Shown here: piece by piece, positions 33,301-40,021 of the stretch
How positions within the stretch are numbered: the first letter of the stretch is position 1
Layout of the letters: each line of letters starts with the position of its first letter
Source: a virus
Length of the DNA stretch: 41,033 bases
Virus record (IMG/VR): IMGVR_UViG_3300032931_000250
Location: 1 to 41,033 of that record
Strand: one strand, 5' to 3'
Translations under genes and position numbers: made by a program
Notes under the pieces: model-generated
Told to the model about the DNA's origin: nothing
Databases searched by the model: none
Seen by the model: the letters and a program-made list of their open reading frames with translations, nothing else

Positions 33301-35058
33301 TTCTGCCATCGCTTTCACCAGCTTCACCATCTCGTGTGGGTCGTTCTGTGCCTGTTGCAGCAACACGCCTATGTTCTCCTGCGCCATGCCGGCCAGCGCC
33401 CTGTACTTGCTGCCTGGAGTCAGCTCTTTCAACGATTGCCACCACGCCAGTGGGTTGAAGGGCTGCTCTGCAAATGTCAGCGCCGCCCTGGTCACCCTGC
33501 CCTTGGGTGTCAGCTCCTTGATCTCTCCCGTGGCCGTCAGCCCACCCAGCTTGATCTGTAGCTTGCTCATGTCCTGCGGCAATAGCTTGATCTTGTTACC
33601 CTGCGCGTCCAGCTTGAACGCCTCGCCCGATCTTAGCAGGTTGCTATACACCCGCATCGTACCAATCGCCCCCTCACCCACCGCGCTCCTGGCCGCCAGC
33701 TCCAAAGCCGGATCTCCCATCCACTTACTCGCCTGGATCACACCCTTGCGCTTGAAGAGCGGGATCACATTAAATGGGTCGGCTGCGTTCTGCGCCATCA
33801 TGTCGGCAAACTGTCCGCTAAATTGTAGCCTCTGCTGCCATTCTTCCACCACCTGCTGGCTGGTCTTGTTGCCCGCAATCATCTCTGCCAATGCCGCGTC
33901 TAGTATCTCTTGCCCCACCATGTCGATGTTGATTGGCTCTCTCTGCCCCAAGGCCCACACCTCGCCCGGCTTGCTCAGCCTGGCGTCAGATGTCCCGGTC
34001 TTGAGCTGCTCCAACATAAACGCCACCCCGCCCAAAGGCCCCAGCGCCAGCATCCACTTCGGCGCCTTGCCGCTTTGTATCTTGTCGTACAGTATCTCCA
34101 AGGCTGCCGGCGCATTGCCTATGTTCGGCGCTTGCACACCTGGCAGCATCTGCGCCCCGGTCCCGAAGACCACGTCATACCCCAGCTTAGAAGCTTCCGC
34201 CACCTTCGGGTAATTGTCGATCAGCCTGGCCAGCGCTCCATTCTTGAAGTACATATCCTGGATCGCCGCATTGCCAAACCAGCCCGCCATTGTCGCTCCC
34301 TGTTCGAGCTTACCGCTGGCAAAGTTGAGCGCGTTCATCGCCCAGCCTGCAAACCCTTGCAGTTTCTGTACCTGCTCAGGTGTATAACCAGCCGCCACCA
34401 GTCGATCATAATTCTTCGGGTCCATCGCCGCGCTCAATCCAAGTGCCGCAAACTGCGGCCACAGGAACCCGGCTACCGATCCAATCGGACCGCCTGCCGC
34501 AAACCCGCCCACCGCTCCAATCGTGCTCCACGGCAGCGCCTGGATCATACCCGTGAAATACTGGTTGCCCATCACGCTGCTCATTACCTTCTGCCAGGCC
34601 GGCAGGCTCTCGTAGTCCGGCTGTGTCCAATACTCTCCCCCTCCTGGACCGCCGCTTGGTTCTACTCCTGGCTGCTCCGGCCGTGTCATCTCCTCCGACC
34701 AGTCCATCACCGGCGTCTTCCACATGCTCTCGGTCGGTGGCGCGGGGGCGTCCTTGAAGGTCTGTAAGAATGGGTCATCCTCTTTCAGTGGCGCCCATTC
34801 CCACCACGGCTTGCCCCCGTTCTGCTCTTTGAAATACTTGAAGCTCCAGTCTACAAAGTCCGGGTCCCAGCCATATTGATTGCGCCAGTCATTCTCAGGG
34901 TAGATCTGCTGCGCCGTGTGGTGCATCGCGATATTCTCGGGATGCTCCCAATACGTCTTACCCTGTTGGGGCGCAAGGCTTGCGCCCGGTTGCTGGCCAG
35001 GCGGAGTATATTTCTTGCCGGTTGCTTCTTCCCAGGTCGGTACCCATCCAGTTGGCAT
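24346..35058 (-). CDS. Giant 3570-residue polyvalent virion protein with GGDEF-like and zincin-like domains
   Basis: A single open frame covers a quarter of the window; AAGGAG six bases before ATG fixes the start. Residues 170-215 are a Gly/Ala-rich hydrophobic segment. Around residues 2046-2160 is a GGDEF-like domain: D2046 (VDLAGLTAMNKYGHEAGD), N2054 and HGDEF at 2083-2087, then RHGIGE and an EADLAQIARKEY-type C-terminal helix. HEGLH at 2201-2205 is an HExxH zincin motif. The C-terminus has two HPE/WxWR repeats (3374-3412 and 3451-3489). Large multi-domain proteins of this kind (polyvalent proteins) are packed in capsids and injected with the DNA. Placement between portal and scaffold fits an ejected internal protein. 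Catalytic activity of either domain is untested. Confidence 0.8.
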   Translation of the reverse strand: MPTGWVPTWEEATGKKYTPPGQQPGASLAPQQGKTYWEHPENIAMHHTAQQIYPENDWRNQYGWDPDFVDWSFKYFKEQNGGKPWWEWAPLKEDDPFLQTFKDAPAPPTESMWKTPVMDWSEEMTRPEQPGVEPSGGPGGGEYWTQPDYESLPAWQKVMSSVMGNQYFTGMIQALPWSTIGAVGGFAAGGPIGSVAGFLWPQFAALGLSAAMDPKNYDRLVAAGYTPEQVQKLQGFAGWAMNALNFASGKLEQGATMAGWFGNAAIQDMYFKNGALARLIDNYPKVAEASKLGYDVVFGTGAQMLPGVQAPNIGNAPAALEILYDKIQSGKAPKWMLALGPLGGVAFMLEQLKTGTSDARLSKPGEVWALGQREPINIDMVGQEILDAALAEMIAGNKTSQQVVEEWQQRLQFSGQFADMMAQNAADPFNVIPLFKRKGVIQASKWMGDPALELAARSAVGEGAIGTMRVYSNLLRSGEAFKLDAQGNKIKLLPQDMSKLQIKLGGLTATGEIKELTPKGRVTRAALTFAEQPFNPLAWWQSLKELTPGSKYRALAGMAQENIGVLLQQAQNDPHEMVKLVKAMAELSPAEASKIAAHLGTPEMITVRQGLEGAGLIADEMGKLWELADRPRTILENISEVLGEGEGKTLEYLQGNDKDLLNVYQRIKAKAAEQGKQGLLGGDFTADKLSELVQVFKETWWARTPEAFQAVLHNRMLDSMDKWMIKNFGVTPDSKTIRFFSGLKSIQSLAVLGFNARYLINNGISNVVARAAEGIFGFYSKSEIDSFFKEFGIEPHRLRAGVGAADVGLDITAKGKAQTLEQAFEQKGLMGAEEVTRIKSETELRKATTAQDAVQAFQDVAAKVSRLGIFSKLAQANERSESANVMYVATKQAWSRLWQRDGLIPRLPGELRQALAKIDARLPDAILAAVEQSKNHGALDMIRGVEQRLAQSSADAYLAEASAELKIPLGDLKEAIDPVIDQINQKLKDGQTITQAFGNVAEMLDNTLDRKLARNLEERGAEVEAKVRSTGFVAAMDIFKDIQLKTEEVWTRHFAEWERTYELASVAQDKAEYNALVRAREREARAEFERHNLWVESTYDGVLRALGFGDQADAGRLNPQAQEFAKGMLDLHQSWKEYFIERARLYEEHFGRMEGLTDKKTKNDMWHDLQLKLSEMYDTYVVKENRFNMTMGAAFVEMWSAHFGPERAVGAAEWWKNAADLAVHRQQLMSDFRAWERGDAKLMKMPEVMAFVGNTHPSQKHAMWPEFLRKLYLPTIAEFIRAGLDGATKMYEDVNREGAQALRPNEKAAPGEAEHRETVLKYFDESLQKLREEGYVPGKADVEQPALRRLETNIYQEVERVLIGVGKIEDYTEGAQNALRKAIADIVDDVQTNTGRQSWLDQWKPLVDEYRAQAERGASVEPQPVFMTGEMRRRLKDLGWYLDEIAEMKPEEAWQNINEGRRGPTTLEEERAAAQGNSAAQGNSAAEKATDLANKNAGLYGPRNTLGERMNLPEKFADMLSGDIAWTAGQMLELLPPGDQSIVVIETGKGGFRQSQNPLWYQDMYNEYEAMGKKLSKDTVINALQRIIDDKGKDRIGLYEQTIDDVKNYVFRMMDQFNPESIINLYGLDRITDLLEKGNVGRAAEVYEKWQEHRITNDFDEADWIQLTGSRDNWLRVLDHMAERVIEPEPAPVELNPHIGPDVAAFKTTVEVEHAMNGMEERGQEFRDKNTSQAEVTDEGVEMLPAEQAPEKMYDLSKVEERRRLLIEQYQTPEDVADRALVIDDLLAEVWARRHGRTAQEYWEGYRARQAKAGDLPEGENEIKLSALTITLRELAIDQNLVNQAKAQGVTDDLKKAGFVLADGEMLDLSKGATIRTMIHAEYIYGLQGEEVPMSKWLNDNQTVAKFLDDTHAIRVSNANTWTRPGTLILGLELAEKINPKQLATIATSVARLGVDNVDIQYEVGYKQGRKTIRAGEIVDALEAINTERGGIMYQRMVEVGERRRSPFRAMRAEIERLKTNPVTEMRITEHYQAEVDAAPIKAAVDLAGLTAMNKYGHEAGDMLLRTFAETANDLGITMFHDHGDEFTAIFNTRAEAEAAMTKLHEAMLAKRLPVEKDGKPIALTGFDFRHGIGESTQEADLAQIARKEYLNANEGWVDKQLPPSVHEVEERTTTIKRGAFDSAEKMVYALEHGDLDSWLHEGLHMYLDHLDEGERVEFLSHFNGDEEAAANGYVVYRTTGEAPTAKIRAIWNDFREFMVKVLDRLRAQFGLEPSWKPHADLTGDESAQYVRMFKLDTWEMTLAEYTREQYYTEGLKQKQRDVHEQHQKAVLKAMKQGKPVPERVIGEYPGIRELLAKGITHTGAPVTLEMAAMTGDVPEILPSPRPSPFLVFTSGEELPLFSGTAQRAEAKTFAPVAAIVQETMPGFEQPATGVAMEMAGAKEGGEVGVLPLFDQPAPETVQPWQMTRNEWIGAHDAGRFDEHITNYLNYGVEGERNQMGVGMLRPDHIQVIEKALAEGQPVPPEVLAQYPDLTDRMQPGPVIPARLAPSKTQFPHAAQQVTVMLDELGLAEKVLQPGFYARVENRKYQPLVIETGQDGQGLRVSFTHYIEQDGAWVIDTEMTYRVSARGMLVPSEFVYWSDVGQIRLPANESYKRFNDLAGKLARRNYGSKGKLATGEMSQPKLKYQSMTAPVPEGEEPGLPTPSEEAMKAAGKFAPDSFSAMRLPRTIHIEMGGMDWKVVGFVFEGKKFVAYVPEKFAYLKEFDTKAGKARLLGFDPQGNWVFEVNGEKRTQPMSGTPGMEATDTPAMGPMALGAMDGATPQYDSQFSEDGYKTYAKPAVDYIQRRMQEDSRKGGIKGMAGVDANTDLMYRQWMGKVKQEIGPAKLAAIRLGERKRDMSLYNYSRRYGSDNVVQSIYPYMFWPSRAMFEWSMRFMDRPAWLSWMARYAQMAQDMQDDDKNMPSRLRGRIRIPVRWLPEWAGGGLFVDPISKAVPMGEFTQPITQFMTQQKRSARIAEQLVQEWSRKGQITADEAQAAIASQSGATWERALAQANQEEGSGDVLDYMQLFTNPAMYLTVPYQLATGQGKKISVLPGSRLLQGLAAVTGMDWIGNLDLEAKARQKAGMSQFGQFGDYYVERQLSNMVADGVISYRDSVIAMMEKTGPAYDKAMERVRLEMAMREPGMGAIYAAKQGASAAEVMKAGVLGLFSGGLFPAGELKLRGLSDEYSAAWKAYRAGDGAALKEFFLEHPEYEARLALYDKPAERMKQFLISEVWERYTQMEDLYKKQTREQLGQTFLEQFLSEETRDYDSLSPETLASWAKSMGGYAPGALKNIPGQELQLAEQKTADIYQQYHDQMTSRFPGIGQVLDEYFQATPAQQEQIKKAHPEIDQYYNWRDRYMAQHPEVIEFVTGEENKLAGLPMETAQAVYAYRAERQKFGNIFAIQDEYYTLSSSKEKSYFKKLHPELAAYWDWQREYLAWHPEIIPWVKSSESVAQGVLGKDYKQKYGVIDPSTWPEEIQMQLAMYAGFDEQLTPGIRQWLEVEWERAGEPFGSFEEWLAAITRK
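30605..30640 (-). repeat. 18-bp exact tandem duplication in the giant gene
   Basis: GCGCTGTTCCCCTGCGCC occurs twice in a row and encodes the doubled peptide AQGNSA near residue 1475. It lies in a low-complexity linker between domains and keeps the frame. Confidence 0.8.
30792..30812. repeat. Dispersed palindrome, copy in the giant gene (a)
   Basis: GGGGCTCAACGCTTGCGCCCC has one mismatch in the left arm. On the minus strand it encodes RGASVEP in a linker. Confidence 0.7.
31147..31167. repeat. Dispersed palindrome, copy in the giant gene (b)
   Basis: GGGGCGCAA-CGC-TTGCGCCCC has perfect 9-bp arms. On the minus strand it encodes GAQALRP, in a different frame from the other coding copies. Confidence 0.75.
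34969..34987. repeat. Dispersed palindrome, copy in the giant gene (c)
   Basis: GGGCGCAA-GGC-TTGCGCCC has perfect 8-bp arms. On the minus strand it encodes GASLAPQQ near residue 27. Confidence 0.75.
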
Positions 35059-35069
35059 ATCGAACTCCT

Positions 35070-35948
35070 TTAGTCTCTGCTCCGCCAGGTGATCAGGTCA
35101 TTAAGCCAGTTGCTGTTATAGGCAGCCCCCGGAGTTGTCCCGCCGCCTGCCTCGCCACCCCACGTCCTATCCATCAACCCTTGCAGTCTGTTTAAGTAGC
35201 CCACACGTCTAGCCCTCGCCCTCATCTTTGCCTGGTATCCTGGTTTGCCAGGATCACCGGTAGGATACGGGAAATTATCGAGTGATTTCTTTACGGCTGC
35301 TATCGTATCAATGAACCATTGCTGCCCCATCTCCTCCGCTGTGTGCGTTCCAAACCCAGCGCCTCGCGTTTGTCCCGGGTTGCGGTGCGGGCCACTGCCG
35401 AATGCCGGTGGTCGTGTACCCATCGGTTGCCCCCACTTGTTGAGCGCACCTGTTGTGTCATATCCGTACTCTCCACCAAATGGGTTATACCCACCCTTTA
35501 CCCAATTCAATCCGTAGTTCTTCCCGAGTTGATCCCACCAATCATAGTTAGGAGATTTCGGAAACAATCCTTCGGCCCCGCCAACAGATCCACCAGGTGG
35601 TTTCTCTTCATATTCGCCCGGTGCGTTAAGTGTTACTCCTGTGGCTGGGATGTATCCCTTGGAATAGCTCGCCACCCCCAGGTAATATTTCTGCTGCGCC
35701 GGGCTTAGTGTCGCCCACCAGTTAGGATTTACTCCGCCTGCAGCCGAAGCGCCTGGCATGCTCGGGAACGTTATGCCCTTATTGCCCTTGGGGTTTTTGC
35801 TGCTGGGTGCGCTTGTTGGGCCATACACGTTCACCCCTTGAAAGATCGGACCTTTCGGTTTGTTTGTTTGTGGGTTTATGGTGTGCGTACCAATCGTGTT
35901 TGGCGGTTTTTTCCATGGGCCTTCCAAATACTGCCTGTATCCAGCCAT
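35070..35948 (-). CDS. Gly/Pro-rich virion-associated protein, 292 residues
   Basis: The protein is rich in Gly, Pro, Asn and aromatic residues (for example NYGLNWVKGGYNPFGGEYGYD) and has little predicted regular structure apart from a helical stretch near residues 205-260 (FIDTIAAVKKSLDNF). AAGGAG eight bases before ATG supports the start. It lies directly upstream of the giant gene, ending 11 bases before it. It may be an internal virion protein packaged with the giant protein. No family is recognised. Confidence 0.6.
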   Translation of the reverse strand: MAGYRQYLEGPWKKPPNTIGTHTINPQTNKPKGPIFQGVNVYGPTSAPSSKNPKGNKGITFPSMPGASAAGGVNPNWWATLSPAQQKYYLGVASYSKGYIPATGVTLNAPGEYEEKPPGGSVGGAEGLFPKSPNYDWWDQLGKNYGLNWVKGGYNPFGGEYGYDTTGALNKWGQPMGTRPPAFGSGPHRNPGQTRGAGFGTHTAEEMGQQWFIDTIAAVKKSLDNFPYPTGDPGKPGYQAKMRARARRVGYLNRLQGLMDRTWGGEAGGGTTPGAAYNSNWLNDLITWRSRD

Positions 35949-35951
35949 CGC

Positions 35952-36185
35952 TCACTCTCCTTTTACAACCTTCATCAGCGCCTCAAAGCCTTCCGGGTCT
36001 TGCTGCGCGTACATCGCTGCGATCTGTGGCGGCATGGTTGCGATCATCTTCCGCATTTCAAACAGCATCGCTTCCTCCCCCATCATTGCTTCGAACTTAT
36101 TCTTCCACTTCTCGAACTTGGCCAGCCCGCCCGCAAACGCATCCTGAAAGCGCTTGGGTGGCACCGCATCAAGCTTGGGGAACAT
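35952..36185 (-). CDS. Small helical protein, 77 residues
   Basis: A methionine- and lysine-rich, all-helical protein (KFEKWKNKFEAMMGEEAM, RKMIATMPPQIAAMYAQQD). GGAGGAGG precedes the ATG at 36185. It overlaps the portal gene's end by 17 bases and ends three bases before the next gene, so it is part of the head module. Function is unknown; a small head or scaffolding accessory is possible. Confidence 0.6.
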   Translation of the reverse strand: MFPKLDAVPPKRFQDAFAGGLAKFEKWKNKFEAMMGEEAMLFEMRKMIATMPPQIAAMYAQQDPEGFEALMKVVKGE

Positions 36186-37950
36186 TGCTGCCTCCTCCTA
36201 CCCCGGGCATCTGTGGTGGCATTGGCTCGCCCATCCCGCCCTCCATCATCTCAGGCGAGACCAGCTCCCCGGCGCCTGCCTCTTCCATGCCTGGCTCGGT
36301 CATGCCTGGCGCCGCCGCTGCCATGGGTATCGGCCCGCCCTGTTGGGGCGCAACGCTTGCGCCCATCGCTGGCGGCTGCGGTTGCTGTGTAAAGCGCTGC
36401 TGCATGTAGTTCATGAACGCCGCCCACTGCGCCAGCTCAGTCATAATCTCGTCGTCCATCTCTTCGCTGTTCTCGATGTCCAGGAAGTTCTCCCGTATCC
36501 ACTCATTCCCGGCCAGTTGATCCTTCTTCAACATGTCCGCCATCTTCACGTTGCTCAGCTTATCCTGCGCCAGCGCCAGATCAAGCACCACCTCGATCTC
36601 GATGTGGTTGGGTATCTGGCTCGTGTCCACCTCGGCATACACCGATCCGCTGTCCACTGTCACACTCCCACCCTCTTCTTTGAGCAGCGCCAGCCCAACC
36701 TGGATCGCATCCCCCAGCGCCCAGGCTGCTTTACGCTGCAAGATCACCAGCGGCAGCCGGCCCATCTGCCCCAGCAGCGCGTAAGTCCCGTAAGCTGTAC
36801 CCTGTCCCATCGGTGCGCCCAGCGCCTGCCGGTTGATCGTGCTCTCTTCCACCTTCGCACTTGCCAGTTCGATTGCCCGGTAGGCCGCCTCGTCGATCAA
36901 ACCTTTTGCCGACCACGGCTCCAGCCTGCTCCCGGTTGGCTTGCGGATGAATGTCACCGGTCCTTCTGCGTCAATGGTCGGGCCTTCGTCTTCATCATCC
37001 AGCCCCTCGTAGATCATGGCTGGCTTCAATCCAAACTCTGCCACCTTGGTAAACAGGCTGGTGTAACCCAGGTTCTGCCGGTTCCACATCCCGCTCTCTC
37101 GCAGCGCATACAGTATCCCCTCCCGCTGGTCTTCCGGCTTGCTGAATAGCCGGCTGCCCTGCACCAGGTCTCCCACGATCGGGATCACCTTGCCCACCTG
37201 CTGCTGGAGGATCACTGTGTTGCTGCCCATGAAGTACACAAACCGGTTCTCAATATCGTAGAAGTCGCTGATGTCATACTCGTCATAGTCCGTCCGCCCG
37301 GTCTCCATCTCGAATTGCCCCAGCGCTTCCATGGCATACTCACCGAACACTTCCAGCAGCTCTATCTTTTGCAGCTTGTAGTCCTGGTGGAAGGCTTTCA
37401 ACCCCAGCATATCCCAATCCGGGAAGCCCAGCCGAGGATCGCGCACGTCATAGATCAATGGGCAATACTTGGCGATCTCCTGCGCCCGCTCCTTCCAACG
37501 GCCAGTTTGCAGCTCGCCCATCTGCTTGACGCTGTTCACGGCAATGTGCACCTCGTCGAAGATCGTCGCGCTGCGGAGCGCGTCGAAGTGCACCGGATCT
37601 CCCCTTCTCCTGCCGCTCGAACGCAGCGTAGCCTGGCATAGCTTCTCGATTTTGCTGCTCAGCGCCTTGTTGATCTGCCCCTCGATTGCCTTGGGCACCT
37701 TCACCTTCGGGTCGGTCGCGCACAATAGCCGCACGATTCCGTCGATCAGGTTCTTCGGGTCCGGCGACTTCGTGATGTAGATGCTCGGAAACTTGCTCTT
37801 TAGGAATGTCTCGTCCGCCCACCTCAGCTTATACATCGCCTCGTTCGCATCCATCATCAGGTTGCGCGTGCCGTGGATCTCTCGCAGGTGCTCGGCGTAG
37901 CTGCGCGCAATCGCAAATGCTTGCATGTCAAAGTTACGGTCTACTGTCAT
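36169..37950 (-). CDS. Portal protein
   Basis: This 593-residue protein follows terL, the standard place for a portal. It has typical segments: an N-terminal helical region, the wing and stem part with RSATIFDEVHIAVNSVKQM and DVRDPRLGFPDWDMLGL, a beta-rich clip region (DIENRFVYFMGSNTVILQQQ), the long helix EAAYRAIELASAKVEES and the C-terminal crown helices. The tail from residue 520 is Pro/Met/Gly-rich and disordered, and includes an in-frame palindrome copy (GASVAPQQ). The portal forms the dodecameric DNA channel. GGAGGAACCT before ATG fixes the start. Confidence 0.85.
   Translation of the reverse strand: MTVDRNFDMQAFAIARSYAEHLREIHGTRNLMMDANEAMYKLRWADETFLKSKFPSIYITKSPDPKNLIDGIVRLLCATDPKVKVPKAIEGQINKALSSKIEKLCQATLRSSGRRRGDPVHFDALRSATIFDEVHIAVNSVKQMGELQTGRWKERAQEIAKYCPLIYDVRDPRLGFPDWDMLGLKAFHQDYKLQKIELLEVFGEYAMEALGQFEMETGRTDYDEYDISDFYDIENRFVYFMGSNTVILQQQVGKVIPIVGDLVQGSRLFSKPEDQREGILYALRESGMWNRQNLGYTSLFTKVAEFGLKPAMIYEGLDDEDEGPTIDAEGPVTFIRKPTGSRLEPWSAKGLIDEAAYRAIELASAKVEESTINRQALGAPMGQGTAYGTYALLGQMGRLPLVILQRKAAWALGDAIQVGLALLKEEGGSVTVDSGSVYAEVDTSQIPNHIEIEVVLDLALAQDKLSNVKMADMLKKDQLAGNEWIRENFLDIENSEEMDDEIMTELAQWAAFMNYMQQRFTQQPQPPAMGASVAPQQGGPIPMAAAAPGMTEPGMEEAGAGELVSPEMMEGGMGEPMPPQMPGVGGGSNVPQA
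36346..36364. repeat. Dispersed palindrome, copy in the portal gene
   Basis: GGGCGCAA-CGC-TTGCGCCC has perfect 8-bp arms. On the minus strand it encodes GASVAPQQ in the disordered portal tail, the same peptide and frame as the copy at 34969. Confidence 0.75.
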
Positions 37951-39389
37951 AGGTTCCTCCGCAATCGCTTCCAGTCATCCATATCCTGCCGCCTCTTCCG
38001 CTCGTCTTTCTTCTTCACTGCCACCCCATAGTTGCTCAGCCCATACCGGAACGCATCATAGGCGTGGTCTTCCAGGTCGGTGTCCACGTCTTCCACCTTC
38101 ACCGGGTCATACACCAGCGTGCCGAGCTGCTCGATCAGGTTCACGCAGGTAGAGAAGATCATCACTCCCGGCTTGCCATCCGGCATCAGCGCCAGGGCAT
38201 TGTCCACCCGCCGCTTGCCCGGTATGCGTGCGTTGTCCGCCTTCTCCAGAAACACCCCCTTCTTGGCGTATTCCTGCACCGCCGTGTACCGCTGCCCCTC
38301 GAAGTTCTTCTCTTCCCAATAGCTGGCCGGGTCTGCCAGGCTGCGCGCAATCTTCTCGCTCGGGTCGGTCAGGTCCACGATCCGCTGCGCCTGTTGCAGA
38401 TCTGTCAGCCCCGCCGCATACGCCTCCCGGTACACGTATATCCTGTTCGTGTCCGGGTCTTTCGCAAACCACAGGCAGCACCACGGCTTTGCGCTGCCCC
38501 AATCCATCGCCCGCCATAGCAGGTACTTGCTCGGTATCTCGAAGGGCAGGCACACATGCGTGTTGTACACAAACTGGAATGCCATCCCCTCGAACACATC
38601 CCAATTGCACTCCCGCCAGGCCTCCGCCAGCGCCCCGTGCAGACCTTCCAGAAAGCGGTGGTAGCCTGCGTTCAGGTATGGGTTGCCCTTGTAGCTGGCC
38701 TCGATGTAGCGCGCAAACTTCCCAATCGTCCCCTCCCTGGTCGGGATCACAAACTTGGCCTTGAACCACTTTAATCCAATCCCATCCGCGTTGGTAGTGT
38801 AGTAAGTCCGTGGCCGCCAGTCCTTGCGGCTGGTTCGCACGCTGCCTTTGATCTTGTCGATCTTCGTCTCGCTTAGTTGTGTGGCTTCTTCCACCGTTGC
38901 CCCATCGTAGTCCAGCCCCAGGTACTTCTCGATGTCCGTCTCGTTGCGATATCCACCCAGTATGATCCGGCTGCCGTTGCTAAAGTTTACTCGCCTGTTG
39001 CTGGGCACGTACTCGTGCGGGATGTGTGCAAACACCCTGCCCACCAGGTCTTCCAGGCTTTCGGCTGCGCTGATCTGCACCTTGCGCAAGAACAGCCACT
39101 TGATCCCCGGCGCCCGCTGCAAATCATCAAGTCCCACCTGCGCCAGGCACGCATGGCTCTTGCCCGGTCCCCGTGTCCCGCCCACCCCAATGTCTTCCGG
39201 TCCATCCTCCGCATCCGCCTCCCGAGCTGCTCTATGCAGTGGCATCATTTGCAGCAGCGGGAAGTATTTAGCCTTAAGGAAATTCCTGGTCTGGTCTTCT
39301 GGCAGCCCCGCATCAGCGCAGGCCAGGATCATCTCCCTCTCCGCCTGGTTCAATCTGTGCTTGCTCTGTACCCTGGTCTCGCTTAGCAT
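37947..39389 (-). CDS. terL: Terminase large subunit
   Basis: This 480-residue packaging motor has an N-terminal ATPase with Walker A GGTRGPGKS (residues 70-78) and Walker B around ATVEEA (164-169). It then has a C-terminal RNase-H-fold nuclease with D296 (RAMDWGSAKPW) and DHAYDAF (441-447). It cuts concatemers and pumps DNA into the prohead through the portal. It overlaps the small subunit by 77 bases and the portal gene by 4. Confidence 0.93.
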   Translation of the reverse strand: MLSETRVQSKHRLNQAEREMILACADAGLPEDQTRNFLKAKYFPLLQMMPLHRAAREADAEDGPEDIGVGGTRGPGKSHACLAQVGLDDLQRAPGIKWLFLRKVQISAAESLEDLVGRVFAHIPHEYVPSNRRVNFSNGSRIILGGYRNETDIEKYLGLDYDGATVEEATQLSETKIDKIKGSVRTSRKDWRPRTYYTTNADGIGLKWFKAKFVIPTREGTIGKFARYIEASYKGNPYLNAGYHRFLEGLHGALAEAWRECNWDVFEGMAFQFVYNTHVCLPFEIPSKYLLWRAMDWGSAKPWCCLWFAKDPDTNRIYVYREAYAAGLTDLQQAQRIVDLTDPSEKIARSLADPASYWEEKNFEGQRYTAVQEYAKKGVFLEKADNARIPGKRRVDNALALMPDGKPGVMIFSTCVNLIEQLGTLVYDPVKVEDVDTDLEDHAYDAFRYGLSNYGVAVKKKDERKRRQDMDDWKRLRRNL

Positions 39390-39921
39390 AGGTGCTCACC
39401 AAAAATTGATTGGCCTCTTCCGGCAGCTCATCTTCTTGTTCTCTTTCCAAGGCGCTCTTGCCCAACGCCGCCGCCTGTAATTCGCTGGCCGACTCCAGCA
39501 TCCTGGCCACCTGCCCCGCCGTGATCCCCTTCTCGTCTATATTCCTGAGCTTGGTCAGCCACTCCCGCCCCAGCTTGCGCAGTCGCTCTCCATCCTCCCA
39601 TTGCTCGCGCCGCAGCTCCTGCCGCCGTTCTACCCAGGCATCTACCTCCGCCTGGATCAGCGCCTCGTCCCAGGCTCTTACTCGCTGCTGCCATTCCCAT
39701 TTGACGCTCCACTTTTGCAGCCTGGTTTGCTGCCTGGTCGGCACTCGAAAGCCTTCCTTGGCATTGTTCTGATAATCCCTGGCCAGGTCGCGCAAACTCC
39801 GCGACTCCTTCGCGACTCCTTCGCGTCTCCCTTGCTTCGCATAATCGACCAGCGCTTCAAATGCTTTAGTCGGTTCACCTTTGAGCCTGCCTAAGACTTC
39901 GATAAGTTTTTCTGCATCCAC
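39313..39921 (-). CDS. terS: Terminase small subunit
   Basis: This 202-residue protein has an N-terminal helical DNA-binding part (SRSLRDLARDYQNNAKEG, then RLQKWSVKWEWQQRVRAWDEA), a long central coiled coil (QELRREQWEDGERLRKLGREW) and an acidic disordered C-terminus. This matches terminase small subunits, which recognise the packaging site and load the large subunit. It directly precedes terL. GAGG about 11 bases before ATG is a modest ribosome binding site. A large hairpin lies just upstream. Confidence 0.8.
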   Translation of the reverse strand: MDAEKLIEVLGRLKGEPTKAFEALVDYAKQGRREGVAKESRSLRDLARDYQNNAKEGFRVPTRQQTRLQKWSVKWEWQQRVRAWDEALIQAEVDAWVERRQELRREQWEDGERLRKLGREWLTKLRNIDEKGITAGQVARMLESASELQAAALGKSALEREQEDELPEEANQFLVSTYAKRDQGTEQAQIEPGGEGDDPGLR

Positions 39922-39944
39922 GGGAAACCTCGGTTAAACCAAGA

Positions 39945-39991
39945 GCGGGATTATGGGTAGAATGCTGTTCTTAGCATTCCCACAATCCCGC
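39945..39991. repeat. Long interrupted hairpin upstream of terS
   Basis: GCGGGATT pairs with AATCCCGC, TGG with CCA and GAATGCT with AGCATTC, with only small bulges, around a GTTCTT loop. It lies between the 40022 gene and terS. The flanks carry a near-direct repeat CGGTTAAACCAA / CGGATTAAACCAA (39931 and 40010). It could be a packaging (pac/cos) site, a terminator or a 5' regulatory structure for terS. Confidence 0.65.
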
Positions 39992-40021
39992 AGGTCTCGC
40001 CTGACAGTCGGATTAAACCAA

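Noticed and set aside
26810-34213. Long plus-strand open frames opposite the giant gene (for example 32822-34213)
   Set aside because: They mirror the codon pattern of the minus-strand gene, lack ribosome binding sites and encode Ser/Pro/Arg-rich low-complexity sequence.
24346-35058. N4-type virion RNA polymerase
   Set aside because: The length (about 3500 residues) is similar, but I found no T7-like polymerase motifs, and the recognisable domains are different.
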